The notes beneath the pieces were generated by a model, which had not been told where the DNA came from, ran no database searches, and was given only the letters and a program-made list of their open reading frames with translations. A DNA stretch of 64,000 bases, from the NCBI RefSeq assembly GCF_042684665.1, contig NZ_JBHULY010000028.1, positions 19,299 through 83,298 on the forward strand. The letters run 5' to 3'. Source of the stretch: Jejuia rubra (GTDB taxonomy: Bacteria > Bacteroidota > Bacteroidia > Flavobacteriales > Flavobacteriaceae). The first letter of the stretch is position 1. The number at the start of each line of letters is the position of its first letter. The position numbers were made by a program, and so were the translations under genes. Below are positions 54,962 through 63,968 of this stretch, piece by piece.

Positions 54962-55355
54962 ATAGCTTTTAAATTATAGCTTTTCACAAAGCCACTATTT
55001 AAAGATGCTTGGTTGAGGGAGATCAAGTAGTCTTTATTGGGGTCGGTTGATTGATCCAATTTTTTGTTCAATAATAGCTTCGCATAGCAAAAGTTGCAAA
55101 AAGACCCTTGATATTCTAATTTATGGGTTTTTCTACCAAAAAATTAGATGAAGGGAACCTCAGTTTTTTTTAAAAAATCGACGAATAGATTAACGGCAAA
55201 AATCATAGAAAAACGGCACTTTTATCGACGAAATGCGCACAACAAAAAATCATCAGATTTTATATGGAATAAATATCTAACATTCAATATTCTACAAGTT
55301 TGACATTTTTAAGCTATAGCGCCAATTTAGGCTTGGAATTATTGTTAGAAATAAC
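54962..55355. other. Spacer between the histidine kinase and argS
   Basis: 394 bases, AT-rich, between divergent genes. No gene, repeat or strong hairpin was seen. The TATCTTTG box at 55369 lies just past it. Confidence 0.6.
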
Positions 55356-55368
55356 ATGAAAAACTTGT

Positions 55369-55376
55369 TATCTTTG
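55369..55376 (+). promoter_or_regulatory. Probable -7 element of argS
   Basis: TATCTTTG, an exact TAnnTTTG match, 22 bases before the ATG at 55398. Its position inside the longer reading frame argues against a start at 55356. Confidence 0.55.
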
Positions 55377-55397
55377 CCAGCCTATAACCACAAGATG

Positions 55398-57182
55398 ATG
55401 AGCCTTCAAGACACCCTTTCTGCACATGTAAAGCAAGCTGTTTCGACCGAGTATCAAGTAGATTTAGAGTCTTTTGAATTTCAAGCTACCCGAAAGGAAT
55501 TTGCAGGCGATATTACCTTGGTTATTTTTCCAATGTTGCGTTTTGTAAAAGGAAATCCCTTAGTTATCGGCGAAACTATAGGTTATTACCTAGTGAATCA
55601 TGTGGATGAGGTCAAAGGCTTTAACGTTGTAAAGGGCTTTTTAAACATTGAGATCAGTGATGTTTACTATTTGAACTTCTTTGACAGTATCAAGAATGAT
55701 GAAAATTATGGATTTGTATCGCCTTATAAAGATGAGAAGGCCGTAATGGTGGAATATTCCTCGCCAAACACCAACAAACCACTACATTTAGGGCATATTC
55801 GCAATAACCTTTTGGGTTACAGTGTGGCTGAAATCCTGAAAGCATCTGGCAAAAAGGTCTACAAAACTCAGATTATCAATGATAGGGGGATCCATATTTG
55901 CAAAAGCATGTTGGCCTGGCAACGATTTGGGAATGGCGAAACACCCGAAAATACTGGCCTTAAGGGGGATAAGTTGGTCGGAAATTATTATGTAAAATTT
56001 GACCAAGAATATAAAAAGGAAATAGAGGCATTGGTCTCCGACGGACAATCCGAAGATGATGCTAAAAAGAACGCACCCATTCTATTGGAAGCACAAGATA
56101 TGCTTCGCCAATGGGAAGCAGGTGATAAAGAAGTAGTTGCTCTATGGAAAACCATGAACGGATGGGTTTACGATGGTTTCGACGAAACTTATAAAAACTT
56201 AGGAGTAGATTTCGATACCTTGTATTATGAAAGCGATACCTATTTGCTGGGAAAGGAATTTGTGGGCGAAGGCCTTAAATCCGGGGTGTTTTTTAAAGAG
56301 GACGACGGGTCCGTTTGGTGTGATTTGACCGACGAAGGATTGGATAAAAAAATCGTATTGCGAGCAGATGGAACTGCCGTGTATATGACGCAAGATATTG
56401 GTACTGCCATACAGCGTATCAAGGATAACCCTGATATTGGCGGCATGGTATATACCGTTGGAAACGAGCAGGATTATCATTTTAAGGTATTGTTTTTAAT
56501 TCTGAAAAAACTGGGCTTCGATTGGGCCAAAAACCTATACCATTTAAGCTACGGCATGGTAGATTTGCCAAGTGGCAAAATGAAGAGTAGGGAAGGTACT
56601 GTGGTGGATGCAGATGATTTAATTGTTGAAATGGCAACCACGGCTGAAGAGATTTCGGAAGAATTGGGAAAACTGGACGGTTATTCCGAAGCAGAAAAGA
56701 AAGCCCTTTATAAAACCATTGGTTTGGGAGCGTTAAAGTATTTTATTCTGAAGGTTGACCCCAAGAAACGGATTTTATTTGATCCAAAAGAATCTATTGA
56801 TTTTCAAGGGAATACAGGGCCTTTTATCCAATATACCTATGCTAGGATTCAATCGATTTTAAGAAAGGCCGATTTAAGTCCAAATATAGCTCTGAATTCC
56901 ACTGAAGTATCACTTCACGAAAAAGAGCGCGAACTCATCAAACAATTGCAGTCCTTCCCAGAAATCATACAGTTTGGGGCGGAACAACATAGCCCGGCTT
57001 TAATCGCAAACTACACATACGATTTAGTCAAGGAATTTAACTCCTTTTACCAAAACGTTTCCATTTTGGGCGCCGATAATGACGATGAAAAAGTATTTAG
57101 GGTACAACTTTCAAATGCGGTTGGTCAGACCATTAAAAATGCCTTCAGCGTTTTGGGTATTGATGTGCCTGAGCGGATGTAG
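55398..57182 (+). CDS. argS: Arginyl-tRNA synthetase
   Basis: 594 residues. Class I synthetase: N-terminal additional domain (MSLQDTLSAHVKQAVSTEYQ), HIGH motif in SSPNTNKPLHLGHIRNN, KMSK-like SGKMKSREGTVVDADDL, and the ArgRS anticodon-binding helical domain with IQYTYARIQSILRKA. Start chosen at 55398 because 55356 would place the -7 box inside the coding region and adds 14 non-conserved residues. Confidence 0.97.
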   Translation: MSLQDTLSAHVKQAVSTEYQVDLESFEFQATRKEFAGDITLVIFPMLRFVKGNPLVIGETIGYYLVNHVDEVKGFNVVKGFLNIEISDVYYLNFFDSIKNDENYGFVSPYKDEKAVMVEYSSPNTNKPLHLGHIRNNLLGYSVAEILKASGKKVYKTQIINDRGIHICKSMLAWQRFGNGETPENTGLKGDKLVGNYYVKFDQEYKKEIEALVSDGQSEDDAKKNAPILLEAQDMLRQWEAGDKEVVALWKTMNGWVYDGFDETYKNLGVDFDTLYYESDTYLLGKEFVGEGLKSGVFFKEDDGSVWCDLTDEGLDKKIVLRADGTAVYMTQDIGTAIQRIKDNPDIGGMVYTVGNEQDYHFKVLFLILKKLGFDWAKNLYHLSYGMVDLPSGKMKSREGTVVDADDLIVEMATTAEEISEELGKLDGYSEAEKKALYKTIGLGALKYFILKVDPKKRILFDPKESIDFQGNTGPFIQYTYARIQSILRKADLSPNIALNSTEVSLHEKERELIKQLQSFPEIIQFGAEQHSPALIANYTYDLVKEFNSFYQNVSILGADNDDEKVFRVQLSNAVGQTIKNAFSVLGIDVPERM

Positions 57183-57188
57183 ATATTT

Positions 57189-59543
57189 CTAAAACACCAT
57201 TCTAAAACTTACATTGGGGGTAATACCCAAGGATTGGTTTTCAATTGTGGTAATATTGTTTTCATCATCCAAAGTATAGTAAGTGTTCAAGATGTTTTTT
57301 TTGTTGAAAAGATTCCAAAGTGAGGCGCCCATCACCCCCTTTGATTTCCCAAAGAGGTTGAATGAATACGTGGCCGAAAAATCTGCTCGCATATAATCCT
57401 GAAGGTTGGAAGCATTCGGGCTTTCATAAAGAATAGTGTCCTGATTATTGGGATCATCGTTTTCAAGGAACATTGTCGTCGGTCGTCCGGTGTGCCAATT
57501 GAAACCTAGTGCCAATTTTAAATTTTTGTAGTTGTATGTTCCAGCAAAGGTCAGGGCATGCCTAATGTCGGCGTTGTTAGGGAAGGGTTGTCCGTTATTA
57601 AGTTTAGGAAACGTATAGTCGTTTACACTGTAGGAATAGCCTAGCCACGTACTCACTACATCCGAAAATTGTTTATTAATGAGTACGTCAATACCCTTGA
57701 TTTCGTAACTGCCAACGGCATGTAGAAATTGATATTGATTTTGAAAGCCTTGACTTCTTGTTGTAATGCCGTCCACTTTTTTAATGAAGGCTTCGGCACT
57801 TATTAAAAACTTATTTTTATTGAAATGAATACCAGCCGAGGCCTGTTTGCTTTTTACGATAGGAACAGGATACAATGATTTTCCATTTTCAATCTCTACC
57901 TCGGTTTTATTGTTGGCCAATACCCATCGGCGTTTTTCAATTCCTAGAAAATCATTTTGTAAATCGATAATCTGGGTGGTGGTTTGACTTTTATATTCGC
58001 CCAATAATTCCAATCGGAAAGCTCCCAAAAAGCGCTGGCTAAAGTTCAACCGTGGTTCTACAAGAACTTCATCAAATTTGTTGAAATAATTGACCCGTGT
58101 ACCCAATTTCAGTTTTGTTTTGGCACAATTGGATAAAAAAGCAATTTCTCCATAACCGGAATGACTTCTGATCACCTCTTTGATAAAGCTCCGGAATTCA
58201 GGATTGTTAACATCTTCCAAATTGCTGATGCCCGTTTCGGTAAATTGATAGCCTAAATTGACTTTAAAATTGGGGTTCATTTTATAATCGATGTCCAATC
58301 GACCCGAACCGTCAAACACTTCGTTTTCCTGAATCAGTCGCTGATTATTGATGATGTCGAAGTTGGTGCCATCCAAATCATAATTGGTTACATATAATTG
58401 TGCGGTAGTCGAGAATTTAGAACTCCAATCCCGAATATAGGTGAAACCGTAGGCCGAATTTTGTTGACTTAAACTACTATTCAGTGCCTCGCTTCTGTCA
58501 TTTATGGTAGAGCGTTCCTCATATTTCAAGCTGTTGTTCACATTTAAAAAATGCAGACGTATTTTATCCTTTTTGGTGATGTCGTATAGTAATTTAGCAG
58601 TGACATCATAAAACGTAAAATCCTCATTTTGGGAAATGGTATTGTCATTTTTTTGATGGTTGGATAAATCAGAATCCTGAAATACCCGCTTAAAATACTG
58701 GTCGTATGTGGGTGTGGTGATTAAATCCGTAATGGAACGTCTTGTTGAAATTTGCAGTTCCATATTTCGGAAAATCGGGATTTTGGCATACCCGTGGGCA
58801 TTAATCAAATTAAACCCAAGTCCACCATTGAAATTCCCGTCCACATCATCTGAAAGGCGCATATCAATCACACTGGAAATCCCATCTCCAAATCTGGCAC
58901 GGGTCCCGTTTTTCGAAACATTCACTTTTTCAGTGGTGTAGGGATTAAATGCCGAAATCAGCCCGAAAAAATGTCCGGATTGGTACATTTTTATGCCGTC
59001 CCAAAGGATGAGGTTTTGGTCGTGCGTGCCACCTCTTACATTGATGTTTGAAACGGATTCATCAATACTAAAAATCCCCGGAAGTGCCTGAATGGTCTGC
59101 AACACGTCGGGTTCAATCAATCCAGGCAAAATACCGAACTTGGCCGGTCTTAAATTGATGGTCCCATCATTAAATTTGGTGATACCCGAGGTCAAGTAAT
59201 TATTGACCACCACTTCTTCGAGCCTTTCCCTGACTATTGTTTTTTCTTCTTCTTTTTGTTTAATAATCGTAATAAAGCGCGTGTCCAAAACATTGAATTC
59301 CAAATCGGTGTTGATTTCAATTTCTACAAGTGCGTCCAAAAGGTCTAAATCGGCATTTGGGAGTGTCGTTTCAATATCTGCAATCGTTTCATCCACATAA
59401 GAAAAACTAACTTTATAGCGTTCAGACAGTATTTTGAGAATAGCCGAAAGAGGTTGGGTTTCTTGATTGGTTTGAGAGAAACCGATGGCACCATTCAAAA
59501 AAAATAAGAGTACAAGAACAATAAGTAGCCCTTTGTTATTCAC
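57189..59543 (-). CDS. TonB-dependent receptor with N-terminal signalling (STN-like) domain
   Basis: 784 residues: signal peptide to about residue 24, an STN-like domain (about 30-95, SAILKILSERYKVSFSYVDE) used to signal to FecR, plug domain with IQALPGIFSIDESVSNINVRG and ISSVIDMRLSDDVD, then a 22-strand barrel ending SLGITPNVSFRMVF. It overlaps fecR by 8 bases and completes a sigma/anti-sigma/receptor cassette. Ligand unknown: siderophore, glycan or peptide are all possible. Confidence 0.9.
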   Translation of the reverse strand: MNNKGLLIVLVLLFFLNGAIGFSQTNQETQPLSAILKILSERYKVSFSYVDETIADIETTLPNADLDLLDALVEIEINTDLEFNVLDTRFITIIKQKEEEKTIVRERLEEVVVNNYLTSGITKFNDGTINLRPAKFGILPGLIEPDVLQTIQALPGIFSIDESVSNINVRGGTHDQNLILWDGIKMYQSGHFFGLISAFNPYTTEKVNVSKNGTRARFGDGISSVIDMRLSDDVDGNFNGGLGFNLINAHGYAKIPIFRNMELQISTRRSITDLITTPTYDQYFKRVFQDSDLSNHQKNDNTISQNEDFTFYDVTAKLLYDITKKDKIRLHFLNVNNSLKYEERSTINDRSEALNSSLSQQNSAYGFTYIRDWSSKFSTTAQLYVTNYDLDGTNFDIINNQRLIQENEVFDGSGRLDIDYKMNPNFKVNLGYQFTETGISNLEDVNNPEFRSFIKEVIRSHSGYGEIAFLSNCAKTKLKLGTRVNYFNKFDEVLVEPRLNFSQRFLGAFRLELLGEYKSQTTTQIIDLQNDFLGIEKRRWVLANNKTEVEIENGKSLYPVPIVKSKQASAGIHFNKNKFLISAEAFIKKVDGITTRSQGFQNQYQFLHAVGSYEIKGIDVLINKQFSDVVSTWLGYSYSVNDYTFPKLNNGQPFPNNADIRHALTFAGTYNYKNLKLALGFNWHTGRPTTMFLENDDPNNQDTILYESPNASNLQDYMRADFSATYSFNLFGKSKGVMGASLWNLFNKKNILNTYYTLDDENNITTIENQSLGITPNVSFRMVF

Positions 59544-60459
59544 GCTTTAAAATTATCGTACCGTCTTTTTTGCTGTACGATACTTGTAAAGGTAGTGCAA
59601 TAGATTTTAATGCCACATCAAGGTTGTCGTGGGTGAATGATCCCGTAAACAGTTGAGTGGAGTCTACACCAACTAAGGTAATATCCACCTCGTATTGTCT
59701 CTCAAATTCGGCAACAACCTGCTTAAACGGAATGCTTTTAAATTCACTTTCGTTATTTAACCACGAAGGTGATGAGCGATAATCTTTTTCTTTAGTAATT
59801 TTTTTCCCATCGATAATTAAAAAACTGTCGCCAGGTTTTAATTTTGTTTCTTGGGCATTGTAGGTAACGCCAACCAATCCTTCGTAGCAAATAACCTCAA
59901 AATAATTGTCCCGTTGTTTTACATTAAATTGAGTACCATAAACCGTTACGGTTCCTGATGTGGTGTTTACGTTGAATGTAGAGCCCTTGGCCACTTTAAA
60001 AAAGGCCTCGCCTTGCAATTCAACATCACGTTCTTTGTTCCAATGGGTTTTATTATAAGCCAAAACTGACTTTGCGTTGAGGGAAACGGTAGATGCATCT
60101 GGTAATTCTACAGTGGTTTTTTGCGCAAATTGCGTCGTCACCGTAGTATCAAGGGTAGTGGTGTAATAGTACACGCTGAAACAAATGGCAATAACGGCCG
60201 CCACACGCAAAAACGTTTTGAACACCCCAAGTTTTGGCGCCGTTTTTTGCGTTTCTGCCGCACGGATTTTGGATAATACCCCTTCCAATTCACTGGAAGT
60301 ATCGTAGGTATCCGCCTTAAATCCTTGCAGGCTGTTATCTAACTTTACTAACTCGTCATAGTCCTCAAGCGCTTTAAACGCCTCGAATTCCTGATCATTT
60401 AGATCGTTATTTAACCATTTTGATATGAGTGTTTCTCGTTTCATCGTATCGTTATTCAA
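59536..60459 (-). CDS. FecR-family anti-sigma factor
   Basis: 307 residues. N-terminal cytoplasmic sigma-binding helices (ETLISKWLNNDLNDQEFEAF), one membrane helix (about 88-104, VAAVIAICFSVYYYT), then the FecR periplasmic domain (TTVELPDASTVSLNAKSVLA, GEAFFKVAKGSTFNVNTTSG) and a DUF4974-like C-terminus (FTHDNLDVALKSIALPLQVS). It relays the receptor state to the sigma factor. Met6 is an alternative start. Separated from the sigma gene by a 7-bp tandem array. Confidence 0.92.
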   Translation of the reverse strand: MNNDTMKRETLISKWLNNDLNDQEFEAFKALEDYDELVKLDNSLQGFKADTYDTSSELEGVLSKIRAAETQKTAPKLGVFKTFLRVAAVIAICFSVYYYTTTLDTTVTTQFAQKTTVELPDASTVSLNAKSVLAYNKTHWNKERDVELQGEAFFKVAKGSTFNVNTTSGTVTVYGTQFNVKQRDNYFEVICYEGLVGVTYNAQETKLKPGDSFLIIDGKKITKEKDYRSSPSWLNNESEFKSIPFKQVVAEFERQYEVDITLVGVDSTQLFTGSFTHDNLDVALKSIALPLQVSYSKKDGTIILKRE

Positions 60460-60525
60460 TTATATAACAAGTATGTTTTATTTTTTCCTACCCCTATCAT
60501 TTAATTTTTTTTCAAAAACTTAAAT

Positions 60526-60709
60526 TTCAGTGTTCAGTGTTCAGTGTTCAGTGTTCAGTGTTCAGTGTTCAGTGTTCAGTGTTCAGTGTTCAGTGTTCAG
60601 TGTTCAGTGTTCAGTGTTCAGTGTTCAGTGTTCAGTGTTCAGTGTTCAGTGTTCAGTGTGAACGCCTTATTGAGGGCACTGTCAACTGAATACTGCGACT
60701 GCCTACTGT
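60526..60709. repeat. 19-copy TTCAGTG tandem array with inverted ACTG heptads, between fecI-like and fecR-like genes
   Basis: Nineteen perfect copies of TTCAGTG (60526-60658), then ACTG at 60678, 60685, 60692, 60698 and 60705 (steps 7, 7, 6, 7) up to the sigma-factor stop. ACTG is the reverse complement of the CAGT within the array, so the element is inverted like those in the ribosomal cluster. Copy number is likely unstable. Confidence 0.9.
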
Positions 60710-61228
60710 TCACAGCTCCTTAATCTCCTTCCGCAACTTTTCCAGCGCCCCATAAATCCGTTTCTCCACCGCTTTGGTGGAAATATCCAACAGTTCCGCA
60801 ATTTCCTTAAAGCGTTTCCCTTCCACGCGGTTCATCATAAAAGCCACCCGTTGAGGTTCGGTTAAATTGGCCAATGCCCGTTGCAGTTTGTCATTATATT
60901 CCTGTTCCAGCATTAAAAACTCTGGACTTTCATTGGTGCTCATCTTTGGCTTTGATGTTTGCTGATGTTTCAGCACCACTTTTTGATGGGCCACTTCGTT
61001 CAACATTAAATTGTTGGCGGTGGTAAATACAAAACTTTTGGCCTTATCCGGGGAAACTTTAGCGCAGTTTTGCCACAGTTTTACAAAAGCCTCCTGTACT
61101 TTGTCCTTCGGATTGAGCAATTCTCCAAACTTATAGTATAAAAAATCGTGTAAATCCTTGGAATATTTATTGAATATGGATGAAAATAAACGCTCTTCGC
61201 AAATATTTTCATGTAATTGTTTGGCCAT
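60710..61228 (-). CDS. ECF RNA polymerase sigma factor (FecI-like)
   Basis: 172 residues. Sigma region 2 (KYSKDLHDFLYYKFGELLNPKDKVQEAFVKL without region 1) and region 4 helix-turn-helix (LTEPQRVAFMMNRVEGKRFK, EIAELLDISTKAVEKRIYGA). Start of the cassette that includes the FecR-like anti-sigma factor and TonB receptor. Transcribed divergently from the repeat lipoprotein at 61447, whose promoter it might serve. Confidence 0.92.
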   Translation of the reverse strand: MAKQLHENICEERLFSSIFNKYSKDLHDFLYYKFGELLNPKDKVQEAFVKLWQNCAKVSPDKAKSFVFTTANNLMLNEVAHQKVVLKHQQTSKPKMSTNESPEFLMLEQEYNDKLQRALANLTEPQRVAFMMNRVEGKRFKEIAELLDISTKAVEKRIYGALEKLRKEIKEL

Positions 61229-61446
61229 GTTACTTGGTAGTTGGTGCCACTAAAATAAAGGTTTTGGTGTTTTATTTTGGAATTTGGAATTTATTTTTTT
61301 TGAAATTTTTTAGAGGTAGGGTAGGAATTTTTAAAGTTACCCTGTTTTATAATAAAAACGCTATGAATCGTTTCAATCTTTTAACTATCATGAACACCTA
61401 TTTATCATTGAAACGCATAGAGAAGTTTAACCTAAAATCATATACC

Positions 61447-63198
61447 ATGAAAACTAAATTTAAAGCCCTATTGCTATTGCCTTTTTTTGCCCTTCTATTG
61501 TTTTCTTCGTGTCAGGAGGAAACGGTAGAAATTACTGAGCCCACCGAGGCCGAAGCCCTTGTTGCAGATTCTGCACTTACCGCCATGATTAGCTCCGCAT
61601 CTACCATGGACGGATCTGCTGATAATATTATCGACAGAGCCAGCTGTATTGCCGTAAAATTACCTGTTATTGTTAAGGTGAGAGGGATTGAACTTCGTAT
61701 CGATTCCAAAGAAGATTTTCGTTTAATCGAAAAACTTTACGATGAGTTTGATACCGACGACGATCGTCTGGACATCATTTTCCCCATTACTATTATTAAC
61801 AGGGAGCATGATGAAATAGTCATTAACAATGCGGACGAGTTGGAAGCTTTTGTTAAAGAATGTAAAGGCGAAAATGAAGAGGACGACGATATAGAATGTA
61901 TCGATTTCCAATATCCAATTTCCTTTTCTGTGTATAGTCCTAATTTTGATGTTATTGATGTGGTGACTATTGAAAACGACCGCCAATTACACAGATTTAT
62001 GAAGCGTGTAAGAAATAGCGAGGTTATTGCTAGTTTAAATTTCCCAGTAACTATGGTATTGGCCGATGGTACTACGATTCAGGCTAATAATAATGAAGAA
62101 TTAAGAGCTATCATCCATGAAGCTAAAGATGCTTGTGATGAAGACGATGATAACGACCATAACGACGACGATTTCACTAAAGAGCGTCTGGATGAGTATT
62201 TGATTAGATGTCCTTGGGTGGTATTCGAATTTAAAAGAGATAGCAATACCTTGACTGAGGCTTACCAAAACTATGCTATCAATTTCAAAAAAGAAGGTGT
62301 AGTTACCATGAAAGCTAGAAATGGTGATGTATTGACCGGTTCTTGGAGCACAAGAGTAAGTGATAGAGGTGCTTTGATTAAGATGGAGTTTGAATCTTTG
62401 GCTGACTTTACTTTAGAGTGGTTCATTTACGAATTCGAAGACGGAAGAATTAAAATCTACCAAGAAGGCGGTAACCGAATCGTACTAAAAAGAAACTGCG
62501 ACGTAGTTGTTGATATTACTAAAGAGCGTGTTAAAAACTTCTTACAGGAATGTTTATGGAGAGTAGCCCGTTTACAAGTTGACGGTGCGGATAACGAGAA
62601 AGATTATATCGGTACACCATTAAAGTTCTACGAAGGAAACAAAGTTCATATCAGAGTTCAAGGTGAATTACTTGAGGGTACTTATGAAGTAATTGTAAGA
62701 CCTGCAGGTATCGGATTGGAAATCAATCTTGAAGGAAGACCAGACTTGAAACTACAATGGTTGATTACTTTCCTAGGTAAAGATTTTATTAAGTTGACTA
62801 ATGTAAACAACCAGATGGTATTGAAGAGACACTGTCCAGATATCGATGACGACTTAGATTATGTTGAAGGTGTATTGATAAACGGAATCTGGGAAGTGGC
62901 CTCGTACATGGAGCTTGATGCTGATTTAACCGATAACTATAACGACATCGTGATAGGTTTCAATGAAAATGGTAGAGTGATTGCCGAAGGTGCCGGGAAA
63001 AACTTTTTCGGATCTTGGTTGGCCTACAGAAACGATGGCCTTCATTTAGGGTTGCATTTTGGAAGAGATCAGCAACCAATGAATGAGTTGAACCACAGAT
63101 GGAGAATTAAGGAAATCACGCCTAACAGAATTGAATTGAAAGATTTCGGTGCCAACGGAATGATAGAGCGTATCCTAGTTCTTGAAAAAACACAATAA
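61447..63198 (+). CDS. Large acidic repeat lipoprotein
   Basis: 583 residues from ATG 61447; longer frames add non-signal sequence. Lipoprotein signal MKTKFKALLLLPFFALLLFS with Cys22. Residues 67-230 hold four related units of about 50 residues (core FPITI or FPVTM, a DG-type turn, then an EL..-helix and Cys: examples near 111-139 and 198-230). Residues 243-580 hold three related units of about 105-110 residues, each with a GSW or GTY motif (298, 411, 522) and, in the first two, VLKR followed by N-C or H-C. They look like small beta-barrel (lipocalin-like) domains. Asp/Glu-rich stretches separate units. No enzyme motif. Divergent from the ECF sigma factor. Function not known. Confidence 0.8.
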   Translation: MKTKFKALLLLPFFALLLFSSCQEETVEITEPTEAEALVADSALTAMISSASTMDGSADNIIDRASCIAVKLPVIVKVRGIELRIDSKEDFRLIEKLYDEFDTDDDRLDIIFPITIINREHDEIVINNADELEAFVKECKGENEEDDDIECIDFQYPISFSVYSPNFDVIDVVTIENDRQLHRFMKRVRNSEVIASLNFPVTMVLADGTTIQANNNEELRAIIHEAKDACDEDDDNDHNDDDFTKERLDEYLIRCPWVVFEFKRDSNTLTEAYQNYAINFKKEGVVTMKARNGDVLTGSWSTRVSDRGALIKMEFESLADFTLEWFIYEFEDGRIKIYQEGGNRIVLKRNCDVVVDITKERVKNFLQECLWRVARLQVDGADNEKDYIGTPLKFYEGNKVHIRVQGELLEGTYEVIVRPAGIGLEINLEGRPDLKLQWLITFLGKDFIKLTNVNNQMVLKRHCPDIDDDLDYVEGVLINGIWEVASYMELDADLTDNYNDIVIGFNENGRVIAEGAGKNFFGSWLAYRNDGLHLGLHFGRDQQPMNELNHRWRIKEITPNRIELKDFGANGMIERILVLEKTQ

Positions 63199-63212
63199 AA
63201 AATTGAAAAGAA

Positions 63213-63240
63213 TTCCTCGAGGCTGTAGGTCTCGAGGTTT
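63213..63240 (+). terminator. Hairpin after the repeat lipoprotein
   Basis: CCTCGAG/CTCGAGG stem (63215-63221 with 63231-63237), nine-base loop, short T run only; weak as an intrinsic terminator. Confidence 0.4.
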
Positions 63241-63393
63241 CCATTGAACCTGCCTGCCGGCAGGCGGGGTTGTCATTCCCGCACTGACGGGAATTTAAAA
63301 AATTAATTTCAAGGAAATAATTTTTGCTTTTGGTTAATAAAGGAAACCCTTATTTATTCGGTTTGTAGGTTGGTTAACTAAGATTCCTTTTTA

Positions 63394-63428
63394 GAGGCTG
63401 TCAAATTAAATTTGGTAGCCTTTTTTTA
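63394..63428 (+). terminator. Terminator-like hairpin in the 3' repeat region
   Basis: AGGCTGTCAAAT/ATTTGGTAGCCT stem with two mismatches, followed by seven T. It may serve the lipoprotein transcript. Confidence 0.6.
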
Positions 63429-63527
63429 GTGAAACCCAAATTTGAGAAGTTTTTATAACCGCGCTCAAGTTTGATGGTTAAACTAATACCTATGAAGATC
63501 GGGATCTCATCTTTAGTGTGATTTTTT

Positions 63528-63588
63528 GGGCGTTCCCCTGCGGGTCGGGCCTGCCTGCCGGCAGGCTTTCACTACTCAATCTTTTTTA
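63528..63588. repeat. Dispersed GGGCGTT..CCGGCAG element, copy 2
   Basis: GGGCGTTCCCC, GGGTCGGGCCTGCCTGCCGG, CAGGCTTTCACTACTC, then CTTTTTT; same order as 10837-10905. Confidence 0.75.
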
Positions 63589-63591
63589 AGT

Positions 63592-63627
63592 TGTCATCGC
63601 GAAGGAGGAACGACTGTGGCAATCTCA
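63592..63627. repeat. TGTCATCGCGA..GGCAATCTCA repeat fragment
   Basis: Non-coding relative of the repeat inside purL at 7750-7817, same orientation of blocks. Confidence 0.7.
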
Positions 63628-63806
63628 AAAATTTATTTTCTGCACAGACTTAAACCATAACTGCTTTAAAAAAGGATTTCAAACATTTAGCCTGCACTAA
63701 GCGCAGTCGATGTGTTCAATCCCTACCGCGGGCTGCTTTGTTAGCGAAGTTTTTCGCGTAGCTTTTTGGTTTATTCAGGACGGGTCAAAAGTTCGTTTAA
63801 CGGTTT

Positions 63807-63912
63807 GTGTATGGCTCGTTGCGGAAAATCAGCTATGATTTTCCGCCGTAACCGAAAGATAGTGAATTGCAATGAATTCCGATTAGGAATTCAGCCGCAA
63901 TGAGCTATACAC
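63807..63912 (+). repeat. Three-way-junction inverted-repeat element
   Basis: Outer arms 63807-63824 and 63895-63912 pair over 18 positions (two G-U as RNA). Inside are an 11-bp perfect hairpin with four-base loop (63821-63846) and a second hairpin with GAATTCC/GGAATTC (63874-63892), flanked by ATTGC/GCAAT. The whole could fold as a three-way junction, as DNA cruciform or RNA. No open frame. Confidence 0.7.
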
Positions 63913-63968
63913 GTTGTGCCTGTTGCACAACCACTCGCTAAATATACAGAAAATTCGTATCTTTCTGT

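Larger units (their letters stand above)
63199..63968. other. Repeat-dense non-coding region
   Basis: 770 bases without a gene. In order: hairpin 63213-63240; CCTGCCTGCCGGCAGG palindrome (63248-63263); TGTCATTCCCGC..GACGGGAAT element (63271-63293); terminator 63394-63428; second copy of the GGGCGTT element (63528-63588); TGTCATCGCGA element (63592-63627), homologous to the insert in purL; CACTAAGCGCAGTCGATGTG (63695-63714); and the three-way-junction element 63807-63912. Confidence 0.7.

Noticed and set aside
60526..60658. Tandem array as a CRISPR
   Set aside because: Seven-base units without spacers; no cas genes nearby.
61180..61446. 89-residue N-terminal extension of the repeat lipoprotein
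   Set aside because: It overlaps the divergent sigma gene and would bury the lipoprotein signal peptide.
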